A stretch of 13,233 nt of DNA from Pseudomonadota bacterium (GTDB lineage: Bacteria > Pseudomonadota > Alphaproteobacteria > Kiloniellales > J153), in NCBI GenBank assembly GCA_022572105.1, contig JACZWN010000088.1, forward strand, positions 1-13,233. Reading direction: 5' to 3'. Shown piece after piece: positions 7,161 through 13,195 of this stretch. The notes under the pieces were generated by a model. The model had not been told where the DNA came from and did no database searches. It worked only from the letters and a program-made list of their open reading frames with translations. Made by a program: the position numbers and the translations under genes. Positions within the stretch are counted from its first letter, which is position 1. Every line of letters begins with the position of its first letter.

Positions 7161-7415
7161 ATGAAAACCATCGGCGCCTCCGAGGCCAAGACCCATTTCG
7201 CCCGTCTGCTGGAGCGGGTCGCCAAGGGCGAGCGGATCGTGATCACCAGGCACGGCACGCCGGTGGCGCGCCTCGTACCCTTCGCCAAGCCGGACGGCGA
7301 ACGGGCGCGCCGTGCGATCTCGCGTCTCAAGGCCTTCCGTAAGGGACGCCGGCTGGACGGCCTGTCGCGGAAGGATCTGCGTGATGAGGGGCGCCAGGGA
7401 CGAACCCCGCCATGA
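7161..7415 (+). CDS. Phd/YefM-type antitoxin, apparently without toxin
   Basis: The 84-residue protein matches short Phd/YefM (VapB-like) antitoxins. The N-terminal DNA-binding half is MKTIGASEAKTHFARLLERV (1-20), then KGERIVITRHGTPVARLVP (22-40), which form the typical beta-alpha fold that dimerises on operator DNA. The basic tail RRAISRLKAFRKGRRLDGLSRKDLRDEGR (50-78) is the toxin-neutralising segment. In complete loci a VapC PIN-domain toxin gene overlaps or directly follows this end. Here the next start codon, ATG at 7412 overlapping the stop as ATGA, belongs to a class V aminotransferase, and no PIN protein is encoded nearby. The last residues (QGRTPP) may therefore be a new end created at a deletion point. 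The start is the ATG giving the conserved MKTIG N-terminus; its ribosome site is weak. Overlap with the next gene implies translational coupling. It sits in a 364-base gap between mcd and the aminotransferase. Confidence 0.85.
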   Translation: MKTIGASEAKTHFARLLERVAKGERIVITRHGTPVARLVPFAKPDGERARRAISRLKAFRKGRRLDGLSRKDLRDEGRQGRTPP

Positions 7416-8602
7416 CACTCGATCTCGACCGGCTGCGCGCGGAGACGCCGGGCGTGGCCAACCGCATCCACCTGAACAACGCCGGCGCCGGGCTCATGCC
7501 CGCGCCGGTGATCGCGGCGATCAAGGACCACATCGACCTGGAGGCGGCGATCGGCGGCTACGAGGCCGAGGAGCGGGAGGCGGCGCGCCTCGAGGGCGTC
7601 TACGATTCCATCGCCCGTCTGATCGGGGCGCGGCGCGACGAGATCGCGCTTACCCAGAACGCGACGGTGGCCTGGGACTCGGCGTTCTATGCGCTTGGCT
7701 TCGCGCCCGGCGACCGCATCCTGACCGCCCGGGCCGAGTACGCGGCCAACTACATCGCCTACCTCCAGGTCGCCAAGCGCACCGGCGCGGTCATCGAGGT
7801 GATCCCCGACGACGGCGACGGCGTGCTCGACCCGGCGGCGCTGGAGGCGATGATCGACGCGCGCGTGAAACTCGTTTCGATCACCTGGATCCCGACCAAC
7901 GGCGGGCTCCTGAACCCGGCCGCCGAAGTGGGGCGGGTGGCGCGCGCCCACGGCATCCCCTATCTGCTCGACGCCTGCCAGGCGGTCGGCCAGTTCCCCA
8001 TCGACGTGGCCGCGCTCGGCTGCGACATGCTCGCGGCCACGGGGCGCAAGTTCCTGCGCGGCCCGCGCGCCACCGGGTTCCTTTATGTGCGCCGCGCCAC
8101 CCTCGCCGGGCTCGAGCCGCCCATGCTCGACCTCTTCGGCGCCACCTGGACCGGCCCGGAGACCTACGCGCTGCGCGACGACGCGCGCCGCTTCGAGACC
8201 TGGGAGAACAACACCGCCACGCGCTTGGGCCTGGGCGTGGCCGCCGACTACGCCATGGCGATCGGCCTGGAGACCATCCAGGCGCGCGCCTTCGCGCTCG
8301 CCGATGCCCTGCGCGCCGCGCTCCGGGAAATCCCGGGCCTGACCGTCCACGACCTGGGCAAGCGGCCCTGCGCCATCGTCAGCTTCGCCGTCGCGGGCAT
8401 CGAGAGCGAGGCCATCGAGGCGGCCTTGCGCGCGCGCCGGGTCAACGTCAGCACCTCCTCGCGCGCCGGCACGCTCCTGGACGCCACGGCCCGCGGCCTG
8501 CCGGTCGTGGTCCGCGCCTCGCCGCACTACTACAACACCGAGGACGAGATCGCCGAAGCCGCCGATCTGGTGGCCAAGATCGCGAGTGGGAGAGCGGGGT
8601 GA
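7412..8602 (+). CDS. Class V aminotransferase-fold PLP enzyme, substrate unknown
   Basis: This complete 396-residue enzyme has the class V (cysteine desulfurase/isopenicillin-N-epimerase-like) layout. It starts with HLNNAGAGLMP (20-30) and has TQNATVAWDSAFYAL (81-95), the cofactor-pocket aspartate in YLLDACQAVGQ (184-194, D187 and Q190), and the PLP lysine K213 in AATGRKFLRGPRATGF. The C-terminal small domain ends with RASPHYYNTEDEI (368-380). There is no cysteine-bearing mobile loop of the kind expected in a dedicated cysteine desulfurase, and no iron-sulfur assembly genes nearby. The N-terminal GGYEAEE region weakly recalls ergothioneine-pathway EgtE lyases, but this is not enough to assign a substrate. 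It overlaps the antitoxin stop by four bases (ATGA), so the two are probably translated together. A HIG1-like gene and a DinB gene follow on the same strand. It may belong to the same broad family as the fragment at 2-151. Confidence 0.88.
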   Translation: MTLDLDRLRAETPGVANRIHLNNAGAGLMPAPVIAAIKDHIDLEAAIGGYEAEEREAARLEGVYDSIARLIGARRDEIALTQNATVAWDSAFYALGFAPGDRILTARAEYAANYIAYLQVAKRTGAVIEVIPDDGDGVLDPAALEAMIDARVKLVSITWIPTNGGLLNPAAEVGRVARAHGIPYLLDACQAVGQFPIDVAALGCDMLAATGRKFLRGPRATGFLYVRRATLAGLEPPMLDLFGATWTGPETYALRDDARRFETWENNTATRLGLGVAADYAMAIGLETIQARAFALADALRAALREIPGLTVHDLGKRPCAIVSFAVAGIESEAIEAALRARRVNVSTSSRAGTLLDATARGLPVVVRASPHYYNTEDEIAEAADLVAKIASGRAG

Positions 8603-8676
8603 GCGAGGCGCGCCCGCTTAGGCCGCGCGCGAGATGCCGCTGGCCCGGGCGCGGCCGGGGCGCTATACCGGCGGCC

Positions 8677-8883
8677 ATGAACGACGTCCTGACCGCACTC
8701 GTCGTCGTCGCGCTGGTCGCCACGCTCGCCGTGCTGCTGGCCGGCGTCGTCACCATGGCCAAGGGCGGCGCGTTCGACCGCAAATGGGGCAACAAGCTGA
8801 TGCGCGCGCGGGTCGCCATGCAGGCGCTGGCGGTCATGCTTATGTTCGCGCTGTTCCTGCTCAACCGGGACTGGGGCGATTGA
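8677..8883 (+). CDS. Small twin-transmembrane HIG1-like inner membrane protein
   Basis: The 68-residue protein has two predicted membrane helices: about residues 5-26 (LTALVVVALVATLAVLLAGV) and about 46-62 (AVMLMFALFLL). The loop between them contains KGGAFDRKWGNKLMRARVAMQ (29-49). The N-K-L-M-R-x-R-V-x-x-Q motif is the mark of the bacterial twin-transmembrane family related to HIG1 domains; in mitochondria HIG1 proteins associate with respiratory supercomplexes. The bacterial role is not established. It lies 74 bases after the aminotransferase stop and 20 bases before the DinB gene, so it probably shares a transcript with them. No convincing Shine-Dalgarno is visible. The motif and length make this a real gene despite its size. 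Confidence 0.85.
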   Translation: MNDVLTALVVVALVATLAVLLAGVVTMAKGGAFDRKWGNKLMRARVAMQALAVMLMFALFLLNRDWGD

Positions 8884-8903
8884 GGTTGAACCGGGGGCAC
8901 GGC

Positions 8904-9419
8904 ATGTACGAGGGTGACAATTATTCCCTGATGGCGGACTACAACGTCTGGATGAACCGCAAGCTCTACGAGGCCGCGGCCGGGCTGCCGGACGCAGAGC
9001 GCAAGCGCGACCTGGGCGCCTTCTTCAAGTCGCTGCACGGCACGCTCAACCACATCCTGCTGATCGATCTCATGGTATTGGCGCGGTTCGCGGAACAGCC
9101 CTTGCCCTCGACCGGCCTCGACGAGGAGCTCCACGACGACTTCGGCGCCCTGCGGGCCGAGCGCGAGGCCACCGACGCGCGCATTCTCGACTGGATCGCA
9201 GGCCTCGACCGGTCCGGGCTGGGCGAAACGCTGACCTTCACCAGCGTGGTCGACGGCAAGACCCGTAGCTTGCCGCGCTGGGTCATGCTGACCCAGATGT
9301 TCAACCACCAGACCCACCACCGTGGCCAGGCGACCACGCTGCTCAAGCAACTGGGCGTCGATCCGGGCATCACCGACATCCCCTGGCTGCCGGCGCTCCA
9401 TTCCGAGGCCGGCGCATAG
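8904..9419 (+). CDS. DinB-family four-helix putative metal-binding protein
   Basis: The 171-residue protein fits the DinB/YfiT-like four-helix bundle. Helix one carries YSLMADYNVWMNRKLYEA (7-24), a typical opening with the conserved N-x-W-x-N. Helix two has LGAFFKSLHGTLNHILLID (37-55). Helix four has LTQMFNHQTHHRGQATTLL (129-147). H50, H135 and H139 are the likely metal triad, and NHQTHHRGQ is the strongest family mark. Some members are metal-dependent thiol transferases or maleylpyruvate isomerases, but most are uncharacterised; DNA-damage induction is known only for the Bacillus founder. The closing PWLPALHSEAG region is common in proteobacterial members. The chosen ATG gives a full helix one; M10 is a possible alternative. 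It is 34 bases upstream of the adenosyltransferase and probably in the same operon. Confidence 0.88.
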   Translation: MYEGDNYSLMADYNVWMNRKLYEAAAGLPDAERKRDLGAFFKSLHGTLNHILLIDLMVLARFAEQPLPSTGLDEELHDDFGALRAEREATDARILDWIAGLDRSGLGETLTFTSVVDGKTRSLPRWVMLTQMFNHQTHHRGQATTLLKQLGVDPGITDIPWLPALHSEAGA

Positions 9420-9453
9420 TGCGGCCGGCTGGCGCGAACGAGAGGACAGCTCC

Positions 9454-10017
9454 ATGGTCAAGCTGACGCGCATCTACACCCGAGGCGGCGACAAGGGCGA
9501 GACCTCGCTCGGCGACGGCGCGCGCGTCGCCAAGCACGACCCGCGGGTCGCGGCCTACGGCACGGTCGACGAGGCCAACGCCACCATCGGCCTGGCGCGC
9601 CTGCACACCCAGGGCGAGCTCGATGAAATCCTGGCGCGGACGCAGAACGACCTGTTCGACCTGGGCGCCGACCTGTGCCGGCCGGAGGGCGGCGACGGGG
9701 GCCGCGCGCCGCTGCGCGTGAGCGAGGCCCAGGTGCTGCGCCTGGAGGCCGAGATCGACGAGATCAACGCCGGCCTCGAACCGCTCGAGTCCTTCCTCCT
9801 GCCCGGCGGCACCCCGGCGGCGGCCGCCCTCCACCTGGCGCGCACCGTGGCGCGCCGCGCCGAGCGCGAGATCACCGCGCTCGCCGAGGCCGAGACGGTC
9901 AACCCGCAGGCCGTGCGCTACATCAACCGGCTCTCCGATCTGCTCTTCGTGCTGGCTCGCCACGCCAACGACGGCGGCGCCCAGGACGTGCTCTGGGAGC
10001 CCGGCGCGAACCGCTGA
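9454..10017 (+). CDS. PduO-type ATP:cob(I)alamin adenosyltransferase
   Basis: This enzyme adds the 5'-deoxyadenosyl group of ATP to cob(I)alamin, making the cofactor of ethylmalonyl-CoA and methylmalonyl-CoA mutases. The 187-residue chain has the PduO/MMAB motifs: the ATP-binding N-terminus with TRGGDKGETSLGDG (9-22), YGTVDEANATIG (35-46), FLLPGG (114-119), ARTVARRAERE (129-139) and the C-terminal helix YINRLSDLLFVLAR (156-169), whose Arg and Asp belong to the conserved ATP/cobalamin site. Length is normal for the stand-alone form. AGAGGA at 9441-9446, seven bases before the ATG, supports the start. No cobalamin riboswitch is seen in front of it. Its presence near ecm, on the same strand as ccr and mcd, suggests it supplies the mutase. 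The homologue is called pduO, cobO or MMAB in different organisms, so I leave the symbol empty. Confidence 0.95.
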   Translation: MVKLTRIYTRGGDKGETSLGDGARVAKHDPRVAAYGTVDEANATIGLARLHTQGELDEILARTQNDLFDLGADLCRPEGGDGGRAPLRVSEAQVLRLEAEIDEINAGLEPLESFLLPGGTPAAAALHLARTVARRAEREITALAEAETVNPQAVRYINRLSDLLFVLARHANDGGAQDVLWEPGANR

Positions 10018-10038
10018 GAATGCAGCGCACAATATCCT

Positions 10039-10066
10039 CAAATCCATCTCCAAATCCCTGCAATCC
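10039..10066 (+). repeat. Iterated CAAATCC motif upstream of etfB
   Basis: CAAATCC occurs at 10039-10045 and 10051-10057, and a shortened CAATCC at 10061-10066, with start-to-start distances of 12 and 10 bases, close to one DNA turn. The cluster lies about 17 to 44 bases upstream of the candidate -35 at 10083, where an activator could bind. No regulator can be named. Confidence 0.4.
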
Positions 10067-10082
10067 CGCGTATTACGTATCG

Positions 10083-10112
10083 TTGACACGGCCCGCGCCA
10101 TACTCTTATTGT
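10083..10112 (+). promoter_or_regulatory. Candidate sigma70-like promoter for etfBA
   Basis: A consensus -35 TTGACA (10083-10088) is followed after 18 bases by TATTGT (10107-10112), four of six matches to the -10 box. It lies in a 174-base AT-richer gap after the adenosyltransferase and about 80 bases before the etfB ATG. The 8-mer TTACGTAT (10073-10080) adjoins the -35, as it also adjoins a TTGACC in the ecm/ccr region. Confidence 0.6.
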
Positions 10113-10191
10113 GCGCCCGCGAAAAGGGACGCGGCGGCCCGTAATCTCCGGCGCACGGGAATATCACCGGTCAAATCTCAATAGGCTCGCG

Positions 10192-10941
10192 ATGAAGGTC
10201 CTGGTTCCGGTCAAGCGCGTCATCGACGCCAACGTGAAGATCCGGGTCAAGGCGGATCAGACGGGGGTCGAGACGGCCAACGTCAAGATGGCCATGAACC
10301 CCTTCTGCGAGATCGCCGTGGAAGAGGCGGTGCGCATGAAGGAGGCGGGGACGGCCAGCGAAGTTGTGATCGTCTCGGCCGGCGCCGCCCAGGCCCAGGA
10401 GACGATCCGCACCGGGCTCGCCATGGGCGCCGACCGCGGCGTGCTGATCCAGAGCGAGGCGGCGCTCGAGCCGCTTGCCGTCGCCAAGCTGCTCAAGGCG
10501 GTGGTCGAGAAGGAGGGCGCCGATCTCGTGCTCATGGGCAAGCAGGCGATCGACGGCGACAACAACCAGACCGGCCAGATGCTGGCGGCGCTGCTCGGCT
10601 GGCCCCAGGGCACCTTCATTTCCAAGCTGGAGAAGAACGACAGCGGGATCAAGGTCACGCGCGAGGTCGACGGCGGCCTGGAGATCCTGGACCTCAAGAT
10701 GCCGGCAGTGCTCACGGTGGATTTGCGCCTCAACGAGCCGCGCTACGCCTCGCTGCCCAACATCATGAAAGCCAAGAAGAAGACGATCGACACGTTTAGC
10801 CCCGAGGACCTGGGGGTTGACGTGAGCCCGCGCCTGGAGACGATCAAGGTGGTCGCGCCGCCGCCGCGTAAGGCCGGGGTCATGGTCGACAGCGTCGCGG
10901 CGCTGGTCGACAAGCTGAGGAACGAGGCGAAGGTGATCTGA
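10192..10941 (+). CDS. etfB: Electron transfer flavoprotein, beta subunit
   Basis: With EtfA this forms the FAD-containing heterodimer that collects electrons from acyl-CoA dehydrogenases and delivers them to ETF:quinone oxidoreductase. The 249-residue protein is of normal group I length. Motifs are MKVLVPVKRVIDANVKIRV (1-19), MNPFCEIAVEEAVRMKE (35-51), GKQAIDGDNNQTGQMLAALL (116-135, AMP-binding region) and LNEPRYASLPNIMKAKKK (180-197), the signature and recognition loop that docks on partner dehydrogenases. The ATG at 10192 gives the conserved N-terminus; the Shine-Dalgarno is weak. Its TGA shares one base with the etfA ATG (TGATG), so the subunits are translationally coupled. Methylsuccinyl-CoA dehydrogenase and fatty acyl-CoA dehydrogenases are likely electron donors; the window cannot show which dominates. 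Confidence 0.97.
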   Translation: MKVLVPVKRVIDANVKIRVKADQTGVETANVKMAMNPFCEIAVEEAVRMKEAGTASEVVIVSAGAAQAQETIRTGLAMGADRGVLIQSEAALEPLAVAKLLKAVVEKEGADLVLMGKQAIDGDNNQTGQMLAALLGWPQGTFISKLEKNDSGIKVTREVDGGLEILDLKMPAVLTVDLRLNEPRYASLPNIMKAKKKTIDTFSPEDLGVDVSPRLETIKVVAPPPRKAGVMVDSVAALVDKLRNEAKVI

Positions 10942-11873
10942 TGGGCGTCCTGGTCGTCGCCGAACACGATAACGCGGGCCTGAAGCCGGCCACGCTCAAC
11001 ACCCTGACCGCCGCCGGCGAATTGGGCGGCGAGGTCGATATGCTGGTCGCGGGCGCGGACTGCGCCGGCGCGGCGGGCGCCGCCGCCAAGCTGCCCGGGG
11101 TCGCCAAGGTGCTGGTCGCCGACGCGCCGGAATACGGCCACGACCTGGCCGAGAACCTGGCGCCGCTGATCGCCAAGCTGGCGGCCGACTACACGCACGT
11201 GCTGGCGCCGGCCACGACCTTCGGCAAGAACGTCATGCCGCGCGCGGCCGCGCTCTTGGACGTGCAGCAGATCTCCGAAATCAGCGCGATCGAGGGCCCC
11301 GACACCTTCGTGCGCCCGATCTACGCCGGCAACGCCATGGCCACGGTCAAGTCGTCGGACCCGATCAAGGTGATCACCGTGCGCGCGACCGCCTTCGAGG
11401 CCGCGCCCGAGGACGGCGGCTCGGCGCCGAGCGAGGCGGTCGAGGGCACCGGCGACGCCGGGCTGTCCAGCTTCGTCGGTCAGGCGCTGACCAAGTCGGA
11501 GCGCCCCGAGCTGACCACGGCGGGGATCGTGATTTCCGGCGGCCGCGGCATGCAGAGCGGCGAGAATTTCGCCATGCTCGAGCGCATCGCCGACAAGCTG
11601 GGCGCCGCGGTCGGGGCCAGCCGCGCGGCGGTCGACGCCGGCTACGTGCCCAACGACTATCAGGTCGGCCAGACCGGCAAGGTGGTGGCGCCCGACCTCT
11701 ACATCGCGGTCGGCATCTCGGGCGCCATCCAGCACCTGGCGGGCATGAAGGATTCCAAGGTCATCGTCGCGATCAACAAGGACGCGGAGGCGCCGATCTT
11801 CCAGGTCGCCGACTACGGCCTGGTCGCCGACCTGTTCCAGGCGGTGCCCGAATTGGAGAAGGCGCTCGACTAG
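10941..11873 (+). CDS. etfA: Electron transfer flavoprotein, alpha subunit
   Basis: This 310-residue subunit carries the FAD of the ETF dimer. The N-terminal half starts MGVLVVAEHDNAGLKPATLNT (1-21), with HVLAPATTFGKNVMPRAAALL (86-106) and RPIYAGNAMATV (125-136). The C-terminal FAD domain has VISGGRGMQSGENF (197-210), GASRAAVDAGYVP (225-237), QVGQTGKVVAPDLYIAVGIS (241-260), GAIQHLAGM (261-269) and VAINKDAEAPIFQVADYGLVAD (276-297), the classic ETF-alpha signature. The arginine in GGRG and the Q-T-G-K segment contact flavin in characterised ETFs. All motifs appear intact. It overlaps etfB by one base. A 60-base gap with a tandem repeat separates it from the next gene. Confidence 0.97.
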   Translation: MGVLVVAEHDNAGLKPATLNTLTAAGELGGEVDMLVAGADCAGAAGAAAKLPGVAKVLVADAPEYGHDLAENLAPLIAKLAADYTHVLAPATTFGKNVMPRAAALLDVQQISEISAIEGPDTFVRPIYAGNAMATVKSSDPIKVITVRATAFEAAPEDGGSAPSEAVEGTGDAGLSSFVGQALTKSERPELTTAGIVISGGRGMQSGENFAMLERIADKLGAAVGASRAAVDAGYVPNDYQVGQTGKVVAPDLYIAVGISGAIQHLAGMKDSKVIVAINKDAEAPIFQVADYGLVADLFQAVPELEKALD

Positions 11874-11879
11874 GCGCAA

Positions 11880-11915
11880 CCCCTCGCATCAGAAAGCTGC
11901 CCCTCGCATCAGAAA
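11880..11915 (+). repeat. 16-bp tandem repeat between etfA and the 3-hydroxyacyl-CoA dehydrogenase
   Basis: CCCCTCGCATCAGAAA is present twice without mismatch, at 11880-11895 and 11900-11915, with a 20-base period. It fills most of the 60-base gap and ends 18 bases before the next ATG. It may be a slippage duplication or a paired binding site; no inverted symmetry is evident. Confidence 0.75.
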
Positions 11916-11933
11916 AAGACCCGGACGAGACCC

Positions 11934-12839
11934 ATGTCGGATACCACGGAAGACGGCGGCGACCTCGATATCAACTGCATCGGCATCATCGGCGCCGGGC
12001 AGATGGGCGGCGGCATCGCCCACGTCTGCGCCATCGCCGGCTTCGACGTCAAGCTCTCGGACGTCAGCGAGGATCAGCTCGCCAAGGCCCGCGACACCAT
12101 CGACCAAAACATGGAGCGCCAGGTCAAGCACGACCGCATCACCGCCGCGGACAAGGCGGCGGCGCTCGCGCGCATCGCCACGGGAACCGACTATTCGCTG
12201 TTTTCGGGCTGCGACGTGATCATCGAATCGGCGACCGAGAACGAGGAGGTCAAGCGCGACATCCTCAAGGCACTGTGTCCGGCGCTCAAGCCCGAGGCGA
12301 TCATCTGCACCAACACCTCGTCGATCTCGATCACCCGCCTGGCCGCGGTCACCGACCGCCCGGGCCGCTTCATGGGCATGCACTTCATGAACCCGGTGCC
12401 GCTGATGAAGCTGGTCGAGCTGATCCGCGGCATCGCCACCGAGGAGGACACCTACCGGATCATCCGCGAGCTCACGGTCAAGCTCGACAAGACCCCGGCC
12501 ATGGCCGAGGACTTCCCGGCCTTCATCGTCAACCGCATCCTGCTGCCGATGATCAACGAGGCGGTCTATACGCTCTACGAGGGCGTCGGCTCGGTGCAAT
12601 CCATCGACACCGCCATGAAGCTGGGCGCCAACCACCCCATGGGACCCTTGGAGCTGGCCGACTTCATCGGCTTGGACACCTGCCTGGCGGTCATGCAGGT
12701 GCTCTACGAGGGCCTGGCCGATTCCAAGTACCGGCCCTGCCCTTTGCTGGTGAAATACGTCGAGGCCGGTTGGCTCGGCCGCAAGGCCGGCCGCGGCTTC
12801 TACGACTATTCCGGCGACGAGCCGGTGCCCACGCGCTAG
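11934..12839 (+). CDS. hbd: 3-hydroxybutyryl-CoA (3-hydroxyacyl-CoA) dehydrogenase
   Basis: This NAD(P)-dependent enzyme interconverts acetoacetyl-CoA and (S)-3-hydroxybutyryl-CoA. The 301-residue stand-alone protein has an N-terminal Rossmann fold with IGIIGAGQMGGGIAHV (16-31), D43 where NAD-selective members keep an acidic residue, and ESATENEEVK (98-107). The active-site region is TNTSSISIT (126-134), GMHFMNPVPLMKLVELI (148-164) and FPAFIVNRILLPMINEA (194-210). H150 and E162 are the predicted catalytic dyad, with S129 and N200 nearby. The C-terminal helical domain has NHPMGPLELADFIGLD (233-248) and ends in GWLGRKAGRGFYDY (279-292). The first 13 residues are a polar extension compared with the usual N-terminus. 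Co-location with etfBA and EMC genes suggests supply of C4 acyl-CoA, or butyrate and fatty-acid oxidation; EMC organisms often use the (R)-specific PhaB route instead. Recombinase-derived DNA begins about 30 bases after its stop. Confidence 0.95.
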   Translation: MSDTTEDGGDLDINCIGIIGAGQMGGGIAHVCAIAGFDVKLSDVSEDQLAKARDTIDQNMERQVKHDRITAADKAAALARIATGTDYSLFSGCDVIIESATENEEVKRDILKALCPALKPEAIICTNTSSISITRLAAVTDRPGRFMGMHFMNPVPLMKLVELIRGIATEEDTYRIIRELTVKLDKTPAMAEDFPAFIVNRILLPMINEAVYTLYEGVGSVQSIDTAMKLGANHPMGPLELADFIGLDTCLAVMQVLYEGLADSKYRPCPLLVKYVEAGWLGRKAGRGFYDYSGDEPVPTR

Positions 12840-12868
12840 GCGCGCGCGCCGGCCGGCTGGCCCACAGC

Positions 12869-12982
12869 GGCACCTCGTCCGAGGTCATCATGGAGCTTGC
12901 CGGGCACAAGCACCTCAGCACGACGCAGCGATACATCTCCGTGAACGATGAGATGAAGCGCGCGGCCGTGGAGGTTGTGTGA
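12869..12982 (+). pseudogene. Tyrosine recombinase (phage-type integrase) C-terminal remnant
   Basis: The reading frame ending at TGA 12980-12982 encodes GTSSEVIMELAGHKHLSTT followed by QRYISVNDEMKRAAVEVV. This is the last segment of a tyrosine recombinase catalytic domain: the conserved GH(K)xxLSTT histidine region followed by the R-Y nucleophile tyrosine and a short tail. The core arginine and H-x-x-R parts expected 100 or more residues earlier are absent; the DNA before it is the coding sequence of the 3-hydroxyacyl-CoA dehydrogenase. An ATG at 12890 exists but would give only about 30 residues without activity. I read it as the surviving end of an integrase gene left by a deletion or insertion at about 12840-12870. 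The exact left boundary is inferred. Confidence 0.72.
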
Positions 12983-13004
12983 TATCCAGCATGATGGGTA
13001 TCCC

Positions 13005-13083
13005 CCAACCGGCGACATTCGACGGCCGATGTCCGCTTTCGTGCCGATTTCGTCCGGTCTACCTCCAACAGCCGACATTCTGG
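13005..13083. repeat. Alphaproteobacterial GACATTC-type intergenic repeat element
   Basis: CCAACCGGCGACATTC (13005-13020) and CCAACAGCCGACATTC (13065-13080) match at 14 of 16 positions, 60 bases apart, with GATGTCCGC (13029-13037) in opposite sense between them. Read on the minus strand this gives meaningless peptides with MSAVGG and GTKADI, very like the spurious MSALPPKADI-type ORFs recurring from dispersed non-coding repeats in alphaproteobacterial genomes. I therefore regard it as a dispersed repeat, not a gene. Confidence 0.5.
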
Positions 13084-13099
13084 ACAAGCCTGGGAATGT

Positions 13100-13116
13100 C
13101 TCAGGTTGACCCTGAG
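13100..13116. other. Short hairpin in the right intergenic region
   Basis: CTCAGG (13100-13105) and CCTGAG (13111-13116) are exact inverted repeats around TTGAC. A second small inverted repeat, TCACC/GGTGA, lies at 13153-13166. They sit between the recombinase remnant and a possible new gene start and could be operator or terminator parts; nothing else is recognisable in 13084-13195. Confidence 0.35.
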
Positions 13117-13195
13117 CGGACGTTGATAACTTGCTCAGGCATGGGTTAGCCGTCACCTACCGGTGATCTCCTTCAGCGCGGCATGAGGCCTACCC

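Noticed and set aside
6063..7415. Long frame joining an mcd-overlapping stretch to the antitoxin
   Set aside because: The upstream part is an out-of-frame shadow of mcd; only the part from ATG 7161 has antitoxin motifs.
8634..8903. Longer start for the DinB gene at 8634
   Set aside because: It would overlap the whole HIG1-like gene in another frame with Arg/Gly-rich nonsense; the DinB fold starts at 8904.
9420..9453. Cobalamin riboswitch in front of the adenosyltransferase
   Set aside because: The gap is only 34 bases, and no B12-box-like sequence is visible there or upstream of ecm.
12275..12868. Long frame running into the recombinase tail, suggesting a complete gene
   Set aside because: Bases 12275-12839 in this frame are a shadow of the 3-hydroxyacyl-CoA dehydrogenase; recombinase similarity begins only around 12869.
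12836..13156. 106-codon minus-strand frame in the right intergenic region
   Set aside because: It is antisense to the recombinase remnant and runs through the repeat element; its MSAVGG/GTKADI peptides are typical of spurious ORFs from such repeats.
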